From the NCBI GenBank assembly GCA_013349825.1, contig DUYW01000011.1, positions 1-39,134 of the forward strand: a stretch of DNA of 39,134 bases, written 5' to 3'. Positions 24,477 through 34,600 of the stretch are shown here, piece by piece. The DNA comes from Gammaproteobacteria bacterium. GTDB taxonomy: Bacteria; Pseudomonadota; Gammaproteobacteria; GCF-002020875. A model generated the notes under the pieces. That model made no database searches. It saw only the letters and a program-made list of their open reading frames with translations, and was not told where the DNA came from. Within the stretch, counting starts at the first letter, position 1; every line of letters begins with the position of its first letter. The translations under genes were made by a program, and so were the position numbers.

Positions 24477-27400
24477 ATGAGTCATTTTCTCGATCGACTG
24501 AGATATTTTGGCAAAGTTAAAGAGACCTTTTCAAAAGGTCACGGCATCACAACCCGTGAAGATCGTCAATGGGAAGATACCTACCGCAATCGCTGGCGTC
24601 ATGACAAGGTGGTACGTTCCACCCATGGTGTCAACTGTACCGGAGGCTGTTCCTGGCAGATCTTTGTGAAGAATGGTCTGGTTGCCTATGAGATGCAGCA
24701 GACCGATTATCCACGTACACGGGATGATCTACCCAATCATGAACCCAGAGGGTGTCAGCGTGGTGCCTCTTTCTCTTGGTATCTCTACAGTCCACACCGT
24801 ATCAAATATCCATTGGTGCGTGGACGACTGGTTGATCTCTATCGCATAGAGCGTGCTACGGGTAAAGATCCTGTGGATGCTTGGGCGGCGATTCAGAGTG
24901 ACTCAAAAAAACGTGATAGTTATGTAGGGGTACGTGGCCTGGGTGGCTTTGTACGTGCAGATTGGGAAGAGGTGACCGAGATGATTGCGGCAGCCAATAT
25001 CCATACCATCAAGAAGTGGGGGCCTGACCGTATTTACGGATTCTCACCAATCCCTGCAATGTCCATGATCTCTTATGCGGCTGGCTCCAGATACTTATCC
25101 CTAATTGGTGCTGGAGTTGGCTCTTTTTATGACTGGTACTGTGATTTGCCTCCAGCTTCACCTCAGGTGTGGGGCGAGCAGACAGATGTACCGGAGTCCG
25201 CAGACTGGTACAACTCCAAGTACATCATTGTCTGTGGTGCAAACCTGCCAATGACCCGTACTCCAGATGCCCACTTTGCGGTAGAGTCCCGTTATAACGG
25301 AACCAAGATTGTATCGATGGCACCGGATTATGCAGAGTATGTGAAATTTGCCGATCTCTGGATGCCGGTTAAGCAAGGTACAGATGCTGCAGCATTTATG
25401 GCAATGGGGCATGTGGCACTGAAAGAGTTCCATGTCAATCAGCAAGACCCTTACTTTACCGAGTATGCCCGTAGCTTTACCGACTTCCCAATGCAGGTAA
25501 TCTTGAGTAAGAACGGAGATCAGTTGGTCTCTGGACGTTTCTTGCGGGCCTCTGATTTTGATAACAATATGGGAGAAGACAATAATCCAGAGTGGAAAAC
25601 CATTGTATTTGATTCGAAGAGTCAATCCTTCGTGGTACCGAACGGTTCTGTAGGGTTCCGTTGGGGAGAAGAGGGCAAGTGGAATATTCTGGAGCAGGCG
25701 AACGGAAGCGAGATTGAGGCAGAGCTGAGTTGTATTGAGGGTAAGGATGTCGTAGTGGATGTAACCTTCCCTCACTTTAACCCGGAAGATGGTGACACTC
25801 TGGTACGCAAAATTCCTGCACGTAGCTTGAAGCTGGCTTCTGGAGAAGAGGTGATGGTCACCTCTGTATTTGATCTACAGGTCGCTCAGTACGGTGTTGA
25901 TCGTGGTCTGGGTGATAATCTGGCAACCTCCTATGATGATGCTACCGTTCCTTATACACCTGCATGGGCCGCCAAGGTAACTGGTGTGCCAGCAGCAGAT
26001 CTGGAACGTACCGGACGGGAGTTTGCAGATAATGCATCCAAAACCCGTGGTAAATCGATGGTGATTCTGGGAGCCGCAATCAACCACTGGTACCACAATG
26101 ATATGAACTATCGTGGCATCATGAACCTGCTGCATATCTGTGGCTGTGTGGGGCAATCAGGTGGCGGTTGGGCACACTATGTCGGGCAGGAGAAACTCCG
26201 TCCTCAGGCGGGTTGGGCACCGATTGCATTTGCTCTGGACTGGCACCGTCCACCACGTCATACCGCATCGACCACTTACTGGTATTTCCATACTGATCAG
26301 TGGCGTTATGAGCGAGTTGAGGCCGATGGTCTTCTGGCATCGACCGCTAAGGGTCGTTATAAAGGATACCAACTGGGTGACTATAATGTGGTTGCACAGC
26401 GTCTCGGCTGGACACCATCCATGCCGCACTTTGATAAAAATCCGATTGAGATTGTCAAGGATGCAGAGGCTGCGGGTGCCACTGATGAAGCGGGTGTTTC
26501 CAGCTACCTCGCAGAGAAGTTGAAATCGGGTGAAATTAATTTTGCCTACGAGGATATTGATGCGGAAGAGAACCATCCACGTAACCTGTTTGTATGGCGT
26601 TCCAACCTGATTGGTTGCTCATCCAAAGGGCATGAGTATTTCCTCAAACATCTGCTGGGTGCACAAAATGGTGTATTGAGTGAAGGTATCGAGGGTGCCT
26701 CCTGTCAAGAGATCAAATGGCGAGAGAAGTCACCAACAGGAAAGTTGGACCTGATGGTAGATATCAACTTTAGATTGAACTCCACGGGAGCCTACTCAGA
26801 CATCGTTCTACCCACGGCAACCTGGTATGAGAAGGCAGATCTGAATACCACAGATATGCACCCTTTCATCCACCCGTTGAGTAAAGCGGTCGATCCTGCA
26901 TGGGAATCTCGTTCAGACTGGCAGATCTTCAAGACCATTGCCAAGCGCTTCTCAGAGTTGTCAGAGACCCATCTGGGTACACAGAAGGATGTTGTTTCAC
27001 TGCCTATGCAGCACGATACCCCGATGGCATTGGCACAGCCTTTTGGTGAAGTTAAAGACTGGAAGAAGGGCGATTGTGACCTGATTCCTGGCAAGACGGC
27101 ACCGATCTTTAAAGTGGTAGAGCGTGATTACCCCAACACCCATGCTAAATATAGTGCATTGGGACCTCTGATGAATAAACTGGGCAATACCATCAAGGGT
27201 ATAGACTGGAATACGGATAAAGAGATTAAAGAGCTTGCTTCACTCAATGGTGTGATCAAAGACGAGGGGATCAGTAAGGGGATGCCCTCACTGGCGGAAG
27301 ATATCCATGTCTGTGATGCCGTGATGCGAATGGCACCGGAGACCAATGGTGAAGTTGCTCACAAATCGTGGAGTGCACAGAGCAAGAAAACAGGTATTGA

Positions 27401-28220
27401 CCATAGCCATCTTTACAAAGGTCGTCAGGAAGACAAGATTACCTATCGTGATATTGTTTCTCAGCCTCGCAAGATTATTACCGCGCCAACCTGGTCAGGA
27501 ATTGAGTCGGAAGAGGTGAGCTACAACGCCTGTTATACCAATCTGCATGAGCATATTCCACTGCGTACCCTGACCGGACGTGCCCAGTTCTATCAAGATC
27601 ATGAGTGGATGCTCGATTTTGGTGAAGGGTTCTGTGCCTATAAGCCAGCGGTTGATCTGCAGGCGCACAGGAATGTGCCCGATGCCATTAAAGGGAAACC
27701 CCATCTGGTTCTGAACTGGATTACTCCGCACTCCAAGTGGGGAATCCACTCCACCTATCAGGATAACCTGAGAATGTTAACTCTGTTCCGTGGTGGCCCA
27801 TACTTCTGGGTTTCGGAAGAGGATGCACGTTCAATAGGTCTTGAGGATAACGATTGGGTTGAGGCTGTGAATGATAACGGGGCAACAGTCGCTCGGGTCG
27901 TGGTCTCGCAACGTGTTCCTAACGGGATGGCGATCATGTATCACGCGCAGGAGAAGAACGTCAACGTACCGGGTTCCAATACCACGGGTAAACGAGGCGG
28001 TATCCTCAACAGTGTGACTCGTACGGTGCCCAAACCAACCCATATGATTGGTGGTTATGCTCAGCTTTCCTATGCATTTAACTACTACGGAACAGTTGGT
28101 TCAAACCGCGATGAGCATGTCATTGTCCATAAGATTGAAGATCAGGATGTGGATTGGTTAGAGCGTCCATTGACGCCAGAGCGGGAGGCGAAGAAGAACC
28201 CTCCAGGTATCAATAACTAA
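24477..28220 (+). CDS. narG: Respiratory nitrate reductase alpha subunit
   Basis: Encodes 1247 residues, the length of E. coli NarG. It holds the molybdenum bis-MGD site that reduces nitrate to nitrite on the cytoplasmic side. The N-terminal HGVNCTGGCSWQIFVKNG and GCQRGASFSWYLYSP carry the His/Cys ligands of the FS0 [4Fe-4S] cluster. NLPMTRTPDAHF is the segment with the conserved Asp ligand of molybdenum. There is no twin-arginine signal peptide, consistent with a membrane-attached cytoplasmic subunit. The C-terminal molybdopterin-dinucleotide region includes LTGRAQFYQDHEWMLDFGE and WISPHSKWGIHSTY-like sequence. AAGGAGAG precedes the ATG. Confidence 0.97.
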   Translation: MSHFLDRLRYFGKVKETFSKGHGITTREDRQWEDTYRNRWRHDKVVRSTHGVNCTGGCSWQIFVKNGLVAYEMQQTDYPRTRDDLPNHEPRGCQRGASFSWYLYSPHRIKYPLVRGRLVDLYRIERATGKDPVDAWAAIQSDSKKRDSYVGVRGLGGFVRADWEEVTEMIAAANIHTIKKWGPDRIYGFSPIPAMSMISYAAGSRYLSLIGAGVGSFYDWYCDLPPASPQVWGEQTDVPESADWYNSKYIIVCGANLPMTRTPDAHFAVESRYNGTKIVSMAPDYAEYVKFADLWMPVKQGTDAAAFMAMGHVALKEFHVNQQDPYFTEYARSFTDFPMQVILSKNGDQLVSGRFLRASDFDNNMGEDNNPEWKTIVFDSKSQSFVVPNGSVGFRWGEEGKWNILEQANGSEIEAELSCIEGKDVVVDVTFPHFNPEDGDTLVRKIPARSLKLASGEEVMVTSVFDLQVAQYGVDRGLGDNLATSYDDATVPYTPAWAAKVTGVPAADLERTGREFADNASKTRGKSMVILGAAINHWYHNDMNYRGIMNLLHICGCVGQSGGGWAHYVGQEKLRPQAGWAPIAFALDWHRPPRHTASTTYWYFHTDQWRYERVEADGLLASTAKGRYKGYQLGDYNVVAQRLGWTPSMPHFDKNPIEIVKDAEAAGATDEAGVSSYLAEKLKSGEINFAYEDIDAEENHPRNLFVWRSNLIGCSSKGHEYFLKHLLGAQNGVLSEGIEGASCQEIKWREKSPTGKLDLMVDINFRLNSTGAYSDIVLPTATWYEKADLNTTDMHPFIHPLSKAVDPAWESRSDWQIFKTIAKRFSELSETHLGTQKDVVSLPMQHDTPMALAQPFGEVKDWKKGDCDLIPGKTAPIFKVVERDYPNTHAKYSALGPLMNKLGNTIKGIDWNTDKEIKELASLNGVIKDEGISKGMPSLAEDIHVCDAVMRMAPETNGEVAHKSWSAQSKKTGIDHSHLYKGRQEDKITYRDIVSQPRKIITAPTWSGIESEEVSYNACYTNLHEHIPLRTLTGRAQFYQDHEWMLDFGEGFCAYKPAVDLQAHRNVPDAIKGKPHLVLNWITPHSKWGIHSTYQDNLRMLTLFRGGPYFWVSEEDARSIGLEDNDWVEAVNDNGATVARVVVSQRVPNGMAIMYHAQEKNVNVPGSNTTGKRGGILNSVTRTVPKPTHMIGGYAQLSYAFNYYGTVGSNRDEHVIVHKIEDQDVDWLERPLTPEREAKKNPPGINN

Positions 28221-28247
28221 TCACGTCAGGACATAGGAGAAATAAAC

Positions 28248-29810
28248 ATGAAAATACGTGCACAAATTGGCATGGTACTGAATCTTGACAAGTGTATTGG
28301 TTGTCATACCTGTTCGGTAACTTGCAAAAACATCTGGACTAACCGCAAAGGAGTTGAATACGCCTGGTTCAATAACGTTGAATCCAAACCGGGTGTTGGT
28401 TATCCCAAAATGTGGGAAGATCAGGATAAATGGCGTGGTGGTTGGGTGAACAAAGAGGGCAAACTGGAGCTGAGGTCAGGTGGTCGAATCAGCAAATTGC
28501 TCAATATCTTTGCCAACCCGGATATGCCGGAAGTTGATGACTATTATGAGCCATTTGATTATGACTATCCCAAGCTGCAGAACAAACCTCTCTCAGAGGC
28601 GGCCCCTACAGCGCGTCCTGTCTCGCAGATTACCGGTGAGCAGATGGACAAGATCACCTGGGGACCCAACTGGGAAGATGATCTGGCTGGAGAGTTTTCT
28701 AAACGTTCTAAAGATAAGAACTTTGAAGGCATTCAGAAGCAGATGTATTCGGAATTTGAGAATACCTTCCATATGTATCTGCCTCGACTCTGTAACCACT
28801 GTCTGAACCCTGCCTGTGTTGCCAGTTGCCCATCCGGTGCGCTCTACAAGCGTGATGAGGATGGTGTGGTACTTGTAGACCAGGATCGTTGTCGTGGCTG
28901 GCGTATGTGTGTCAGCGCCTGCCCTTACAAGAAGATCTACTTCAATTGGGAATCGGGTAAATCAGAGAAATGTATTCTCTGCTATCCTCGACTGGAATCT
29001 GGAATGCCAACGGCATGTGCAGAATCCTGTGTAGGTCGAATCCGTTATATGGGTGTGATGCTCTATGATGCGGACAAGATCAGTGATGCGGCCGGGGCTT
29101 CCAGAGAACAGGATCTCTATCAGGAACAGATGAACATCTACATGGATCCGAATGATCCTGAAGTTGTACGTCAGGCGTTGGCTGATGGTGTACCACAATC
29201 GTGGATTGATGCAGCACAGCAGTCTCCAGTCTATAAGATGGCTGTGGATTGGAAGATCGCCTTCCCGATCCATCCGGAATACCGGACACTGCCGAGCATG
29301 TGGTATGTACCTCCGCTGTCACCTGTCCAGGGTCAAATTGATCAGGGTACCCTGCAGACCGAGTCTGACGGAGTGATTCCAACCGTGAATTCACTGCGTT
29401 TCCCCTCTAAATTCCTCGCCAACCTGTTAACCGCAGGGGATGAGACGCCAGTCATCAGCGCGATTCGCAGACTGTTGGCAATGCGTAGCCATCAGCGAAT
29501 GAAAACAGTGGAAGGGGGTGATGGCAAGGATGCACTGGACACGGCTGGTTTGACTATAGAACAGGCTGAAGAGATGTATCGTTATCTGGGTATTGCGAAC
29601 TATGAAGATCGCTTTGTAATACCGACTTCGCATGAAGAGTTGCGTCTTGATGATCCATACGGATTCCAGGGACAAAATGGCTTCTCAGGTGGAAATACGA
29701 GTGCCCATGGTGAGGATTCTGGACAGGGGATGAGCCTGTTCCCGGTTCCTCGTAAAAAGACTGTCACGCCAATGGCCATTGTTGCACCACCCAAGAGCAG
29801 AAGATCCTGA
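28248..29810 (+). CDS. narH: Respiratory nitrate reductase beta subunit
   Basis: Encodes 520 residues. It carries the four iron-sulfur clusters that pass electrons from NarI haem to NarG. Cys groups are CIGCHTCSVTCK near the N-terminus, CNHCLNPACVASCPSGALYK, CRGWRMCVSACPYKK with Trp in place of the fourth Cys (the [3Fe-4S] signature of NarH), and CILCYPRLESGMPTACAESC. TAGGAGAAA precedes the ATG. The gap from narG is 27 bases. The C-terminal 40 residues are Gly/Ser-rich and probably disordered. Confidence 0.97.
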   Translation: MKIRAQIGMVLNLDKCIGCHTCSVTCKNIWTNRKGVEYAWFNNVESKPGVGYPKMWEDQDKWRGGWVNKEGKLELRSGGRISKLLNIFANPDMPEVDDYYEPFDYDYPKLQNKPLSEAAPTARPVSQITGEQMDKITWGPNWEDDLAGEFSKRSKDKNFEGIQKQMYSEFENTFHMYLPRLCNHCLNPACVASCPSGALYKRDEDGVVLVDQDRCRGWRMCVSACPYKKIYFNWESGKSEKCILCYPRLESGMPTACAESCVGRIRYMGVMLYDADKISDAAGASREQDLYQEQMNIYMDPNDPEVVRQALADGVPQSWIDAAQQSPVYKMAVDWKIAFPIHPEYRTLPSMWYVPPLSPVQGQIDQGTLQTESDGVIPTVNSLRFPSKFLANLLTAGDETPVISAIRRLLAMRSHQRMKTVEGGDGKDALDTAGLTIEQAEEMYRYLGIANYEDRFVIPTSHEELRLDDPYGFQGQNGFSGGNTSAHGEDSGQGMSLFPVPRKKTVTPMAIVAPPKSRRS

Positions 29811-29825
29811 TAAGGAGAGTTAAAG

Positions 29826-30341
29826 ATGAAACTGTATACCGTATTGGCCCGTCTGTTGGATTACCCAACCCCGGATCTGATGAATCATTTATCAGAAATC
29901 CGGGAGGTGATGGACAGTGAGCCTCAAGTGGAACCGAGTGAACGAGAAGTGGTGTCCGAATTTATGAGTTGGATACAACTTCATGAGTTGACAGGGATTC
30001 AGCAAATTTATGTGCAGACATTTGACATGGTTCCTGAACATGATCTTCACATGACTCACCATATTCATGGTGATAATCGTGATCGTGGCCCAGCCTTGAT
30101 TGATCTAAGTGAACATTTCCGGGCTAATGGCCTGGAAATCAAGGATGGTGAGATACCGGACTATCTGCCGCTATTGCTGGAGTATGTCTCAACCTTAGGT
30201 GAAGATGAGAGCCGTTTCTTCCTTGCCGATGTTGGGAAAATTCTGTCAATTCTTGCAGATAACCTGGAAAAGGCCGACAGCCCCTATGCGAGGTTGATTC
30301 GACTGGTAGAGAACCGTGGTCAACTGGTCAAAGCAGCTTGA
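29826..30341 (+). CDS. narJ: Nitrate reductase assembly chaperone NarJ
   Basis: Encodes 171 residues, shorter than E. coli NarJ (236) because the C-terminal extension is missing, as in several other proteobacteria. Family marks are LYTVLARLLDYPTPDL, LTGIQQIYVQTFD and IPDYLPLLLEYVSTL. The chaperone binds NarG and directs insertion of cofactor and FS0. It is a soluble, all-helical protein. AAGGAG precedes the ATG, and narH ends 15 bases before it. Confidence 0.92.
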   Translation: MKLYTVLARLLDYPTPDLMNHLSEIREVMDSEPQVEPSEREVVSEFMSWIQLHELTGIQQIYVQTFDMVPEHDLHMTHHIHGDNRDRGPALIDLSEHFRANGLEIKDGEIPDYLPLLLEYVSTLGEDESRFFLADVGKILSILADNLEKADSPYARLIRLVENRGQLVKAA

Positions 30342-30352
30342 AGGAGTAAATA

Positions 30353-31045
30353 ATGACAATACATGATTTTATTTTTGGGGCCTATCCATATCTGGCCGGG
30401 ACGGTGTTTATTCTGGGAAGCTGGATTCGCTTTGATCGCGAACAGTACACCTGGAAAGCAGATTCCAGTCAGTGGCTGAGTAATCAGGGAATGAGACTGA
30501 GTAGCAACCTGTTTCACGTAGGTATTCTGGGTATCTTTTTTGGACATGCAGCAGGTATGTTGCTGCCACATAGCTGGTGGCAGTTGATTGCAACAGATGT
30601 GCAGCATCAATATATTGCAATCTATGCCGGCACACTGTTTGGTGGGATGGCACTAGTAGGTGCAGCGCTGTTATTTATGCGTCGTATGACCAATGCAAGA
30701 GTGAAAGCGGTCAGCCGTTTGCGTGACAACTTTGTGATCCTCTGGTTATTGATCACCGCCTTCCTCGGTTTGAGTACCATTCCGGGCTCATTGAGCCATG
30801 CAGCAGCAGGTGATGTGAGTGACATGCTTGCCCTTGCGGAGTATGTGAAGAGCATTGCTACCCTGAGTGTTGATCCGAGCCTGATAGCAGGCGTTTCAAT
30901 CAGCTACAAGATCCACATGTTCTTTGGAATGACCATTTTCCTGGTCTTCCCGTTTACTCGACTGGTTCATGTCTGGAGCGTGCCTCTGACCTATTTGAGT
31001 CGTGCTTACCAGGTTGTCCGGGTTAAAAATGTGACAATGAATTAA
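30353..31045 (+). CDS. narI: Respiratory nitrate reductase gamma subunit (cytochrome b)
   Basis: Encodes 230 residues with five membrane helices. It takes electrons from quinol and passes them through two b-type haems to NarH. The probable haem ligands are H55 and H65 in SNLFHVGILGIFFGHAAG and H188 and H206 in YKIHMFFGMTIFLVFPFTRLVH, matching the four-His pattern of NarI. GAAGGAG precedes the ATG. A strong intrinsic terminator follows, so this closes the nar operon proper. Confidence 0.95.
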   Translation: MTIHDFIFGAYPYLAGTVFILGSWIRFDREQYTWKADSSQWLSNQGMRLSSNLFHVGILGIFFGHAAGMLLPHSWWQLIATDVQHQYIAIYAGTLFGGMALVGAALLFMRRMTNARVKAVSRLRDNFVILWLLITAFLGLSTIPGSLSHAAAGDVSDMLALAEYVKSIATLSVDPSLIAGVSISYKIHMFFGMTIFLVFPFTRLVHVWSVPLTYLSRAYQVVRVKNVTMN

Positions 31046-31058
31046 AGGTTCTGTTGCG

Positions 31059-31103
31059 GGGCCAACTCATGGGTACTGTCTGTTCCTGAGTTGGCCCTTT
31101 TTT
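31059..31103 (+). terminator. Intrinsic terminator after narI
   Basis: GGGCCAACTCA (31059-31069) pairs with TGAGTTGGCCC (31087-31097) and is followed by six T (31098-31103). It lies only 17 bases before the ATG of the DsrC-like gene, so that gene must rely on read-through or be controlled at this point. Confidence 0.85.
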
Positions 31104-31120
31104 ATACGGAGATTTTTGAA

Positions 31121-31492
31121 ATGACCATGAATACAAACCCAACAGCGATTCGGGTTGAATATGTGACAGTTGAAGGTAAAGAGATTGCGACCGATCAGGA
31201 AGGCTATATTCAGGATCTGGACCAATGGTCCGAAGGCTTTGCGGTAGCTCAAGCAAGAAAAGAGGGGCTGGAGTTAACACAAGAGCATTGGGATGTGATC
31301 TGGCTGCTTCGTAACCATTACGAAGAGCATGGCGTCCAGATAGAAGTCAGAAAGATGATAAAACACTTTGCAAAAGTCTGGGGGAAAGAGCGTGGTAACA
31401 ACCGCAATCTGCATGATCTTTTTCCTAAAGGTGGCCCCCAAAAGCAGGGCAACCGTGTTGCAGGGATTCGTAAAACCAAGGGTGAACACTAA
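31121..31492 (+). CDS. DsrC-superfamily protein lacking both C-terminal cysteines (RspA-like)
   Basis: Encodes 123 residues from the ATG at 31121, with ACGGAG 8 bases upstream (the frame is open to 31091, inside the terminator). The fold of DsrC/TusE is evident: GYIQDLDQWSEGFAVAQARKEG, LTQEHWDVIWLLRNHYEEHG, VRKMIKHFAKVWG and the C-terminal arm LFPKGGPQKQ. In DsrC the arm carries two redox Cys, one next to last and one eleven residues before it. Here these positions are N111 and E122, and there is no Cys in the protein. It therefore cannot carry sulfur as a trisulfide. Cysteine-less members have been grouped as RspA and proposed as regulators. Its place behind narGHJI suggests a regulatory link between sulfur metabolism and nitrate respiration (inference). 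Confidence 0.9.
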   Translation: MTMNTNPTAIRVEYVTVEGKEIATDQEGYIQDLDQWSEGFAVAQARKEGLELTQEHWDVIWLLRNHYEEHGVQIEVRKMIKHFAKVWGKERGNNRNLHDLFPKGGPQKQGNRVAGIRKTKGEH

Positions 31493-31519
31493 GAGATAGA
31501 AGTAACGAGCCGGGAGACT

Positions 31520-31536
31520 CCTCTGTAGACCAGAGG
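31520..31536 (+). other. Small hairpin downstream of the DsrC-like gene
   Basis: CCTCTG (31520-31525) pairs with CAGAGG (31531-31536) around a 5-base loop, inside a looser outer pairing of GATAG (31494-31498) and CTATC (31550-31554). No T-run follows. It could mark the end of the transcript or stabilise its 3' end. Confidence 0.35.
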
Positions 31537-31634
31537 TTTCCTGATCTCTCTATCTATAACTAAGAATCGCTTAAACAATGTTGTCGGAGTACTGGTTTCT
31601 GAAATCCTAAAGGTCTACTGATGAGCACCAAAAG

Positions 31635-34600
31635 TTGAGTACTTTTCCTACGATACAGAGGTATTTCTGGGTACTGCTGTTATCTATCGTTCAATGGACA
31701 GCTTCTGCTGAACCACTTTCTACAGTCAATTTACAGTTAAAGTGGCTCCATCAATTTCAATTTGCCGGGTACTATGCCGCTTTAGAGAAAGGTTTCTATC
31801 GTGACGTAGGGCTGAATGTCGTCATTCATGAGCACACGCGTGACCGATCTCCACTGCAGCGATTAAGGAGTGGTGAAGTTGAATATATTGTTGCAGGGAG
31901 CGAACTCATTGTTGAGCGTAGTAAAGGGGTCCCGGTAGTCGCGCTCTCTGCTATTACACAACACAGCCCTTTGGCTTTATTGGTAACAAAAAACTCTGGC
32001 ATTAAAAGCCCTTCTGATTTGCGTGATAAACGTGTGATGACAGATTTAGGGCTGACAAATGCACCCATACTTGCAATGCTCAAGAAATTTCTGAAAGAGA
32101 ATGAATTTATACATCAGAAAAGTAGCTACAAGATCAATGATTTAATTGATGGAAAGACAGATGCTTTCAATGCTTATGTTACCAATCAAGGCTTTTTCCT
32201 AAAAGAGCAGGGAATAGGTTTTCACTACCTGCACCCAACTCGTTATGGTATTGATTTCTATGATGACATCCTGGCAACGACAGAACAGGAGATCACTCTT
32301 AACCCTCAACGGGCCACTGCGTTTCGAGAGGCTAGTCTGAAAGGGTGGCGCTATGCCCTGGATCATAGTGAGGAGATAGTCGAACTTATCCTGAAGAAAT
32401 ACAACTCGCAAGAAAAAAGCAGAGCGCACCTGCAATATGAAGCGATACAGATGCGTGAAATGATCCAGCCTTTGCTGGTTAATCTGGGTTATATGCACAG
32501 GGATCGTTGGATTCATATTCAAGATACGCTAACTGAGCTTGGATTCCTGGATCAAAAAGTAGCTATTGAAGAGTTGCTATACCTGCCAGAAAAGCCATGG
32601 GAAATTCCAGTGATTCTTATCTGGCTGCTCTCCGCAGGTGGAGTGCTTCTTATCTTATCAACGCTCTGGTCACTGACAATCAGAAAACAACGAGATGAAC
32701 TGTCACGTTTTAAACATACGCTTGATCTGAGCAGTGACTGTGTATTCATGTTCAGTCCGGAAGACTATCGTTTTATCTATGTAAATGATGGCGCGACTGC
32801 TCAAGTTGGTTTTGAGAGAGAAGAACTACTGGAGATGACTCCAATTGATATCAAGCCAGAATTTACTGTAGAGCAATTTACTCAGATGGTAAAACCATTG
32901 GTTGAATGTCCTGGACTTGCCTATGAATTCGAAACACTCCATCGTCATAAAGACGGTCATGATATCCCTGTAGAAGTTACATTACAGTACATTGCTCCTC
33001 AAAAGGGTGCCCCTCGTTTTGTTGCGATTGTCCGGGATATTTCCGAGCGAAATGAGTTTGAAAACAATCTACGTCAGGCAAAAGAGCAGGCTGAACACGC
33101 AAATTATGCTAAAGATGATTTTCTGGCGTCCATGAGTCATGAGTTACGCACTCCATTGACCATCATCATGGGTAATAGTGAACTCCTGTCAGAGAGTGGA
33201 CTCAATCAGAATCAGCAAGAAAATATTCAGACCGTAATGAGTGCAAGTTATAAACTACTCTCACTGGTCAATGATATCCTGGACCTGTCAAAGATAGAGT
33301 CCGGTAAATTTGAGGTTGACCTTGCCCCGTTTGACCTGACAGGGTTACTAGAGCAGTTGAAGGATATGTATGCACTGCAGGCGAAGGATGCTGGAGTTCA
33401 CTTTGAGATACAGCAGAAGGAATACCCCCAATTTCAGCTTTGGGGAGACTTTGTACGCATAGGTCAAATACTGCTTAATTTACTCAGTAACGCATTTAAA
33501 TTTACCGACCAAGGTAGCATCACACTGACCTGCTGGAGAGAGGGTGAGCTACTCAATTTCTCGGTTGAAGACAGCGGGATTGGTATGCCTCCAGAGGTGC
33601 TGGATCGTCTATTCCAACCTTTTGAACAGGCCGATAGCAGCATCTCTCGGCGCTATGGCGGTACCGGATTAGGGCTACATATCTCCTGGTCATTGGCAGA
33701 ACTGCTGGATGGCTCCATAGAAGTGGTGAGTGAGGAGGGAAAAGGCTCTCAATTTACCTTAAAACTACCCTATCGAGAGAGTGAACTGCACACCCCTTCG
33801 GAAGATCAAAAACAGACAGGGGCTCAAAGCACGACAGCATCACATCAATATAGAGGTGAAGTATTGGTTGTAGAAGATACCCCGGAACTACAACTGTTGG
33901 AGAGCCGATTGCTCAAGTCGATGGGGGCTACCGTAACGTTGGCGAGTGATGGACAAGAGGCCGTTGAAAAGGCCAGTCAGCAGCACTTCGATTTGATCTT
34001 GATGGACATGCAAATGCCGGTGATGAATGGGTTAGAAGCAACCCGAGTATTGAGAGAGCAGGGGAGCCAAACCCCCATTGCCGCATTGACCGCAAACGTA
34101 ATGCAGCGTCACCGGGACCAATTTTACCAAGCAGGGGTCGATGAATTCTTGCAAAAACCGATTAACAAGAGTGAACTACAGCAGACCCTCAATAAATATC
34201 TCAAACAAGAGCACACAACATTAGACAAAAGCACTGACACTACAGAAACCACACAATCAGATCAGCCGCAATGTGGTGAAGAGAGCCTCTGCCCAATACT
34301 GGTCATTGATGATGAAGAGAGGATGTTGGAGCTCTACCGGAAAGTGCTTGGAGGCCGCACCAGAGACTCCCATGGAGACGCTTTGCAAGCACTGGAAGGG
34401 GTGATGGGAGAAGCGATTACAGTACAGAAACAAAATGAGGAGCCTGTTGTAAAAGAGTTTTCCGTGACCGTTGCCAACCAAGGCAAACAGGGTGTTGAGC
34501 TGGCACAACAGGCAATTGAGGAGAACCGAGCTTTTCCGGTCGCCTTTATCGACATGCAGATGCCACCGGGGATGGATGGACTGGAGACCGCAAAAGCACT

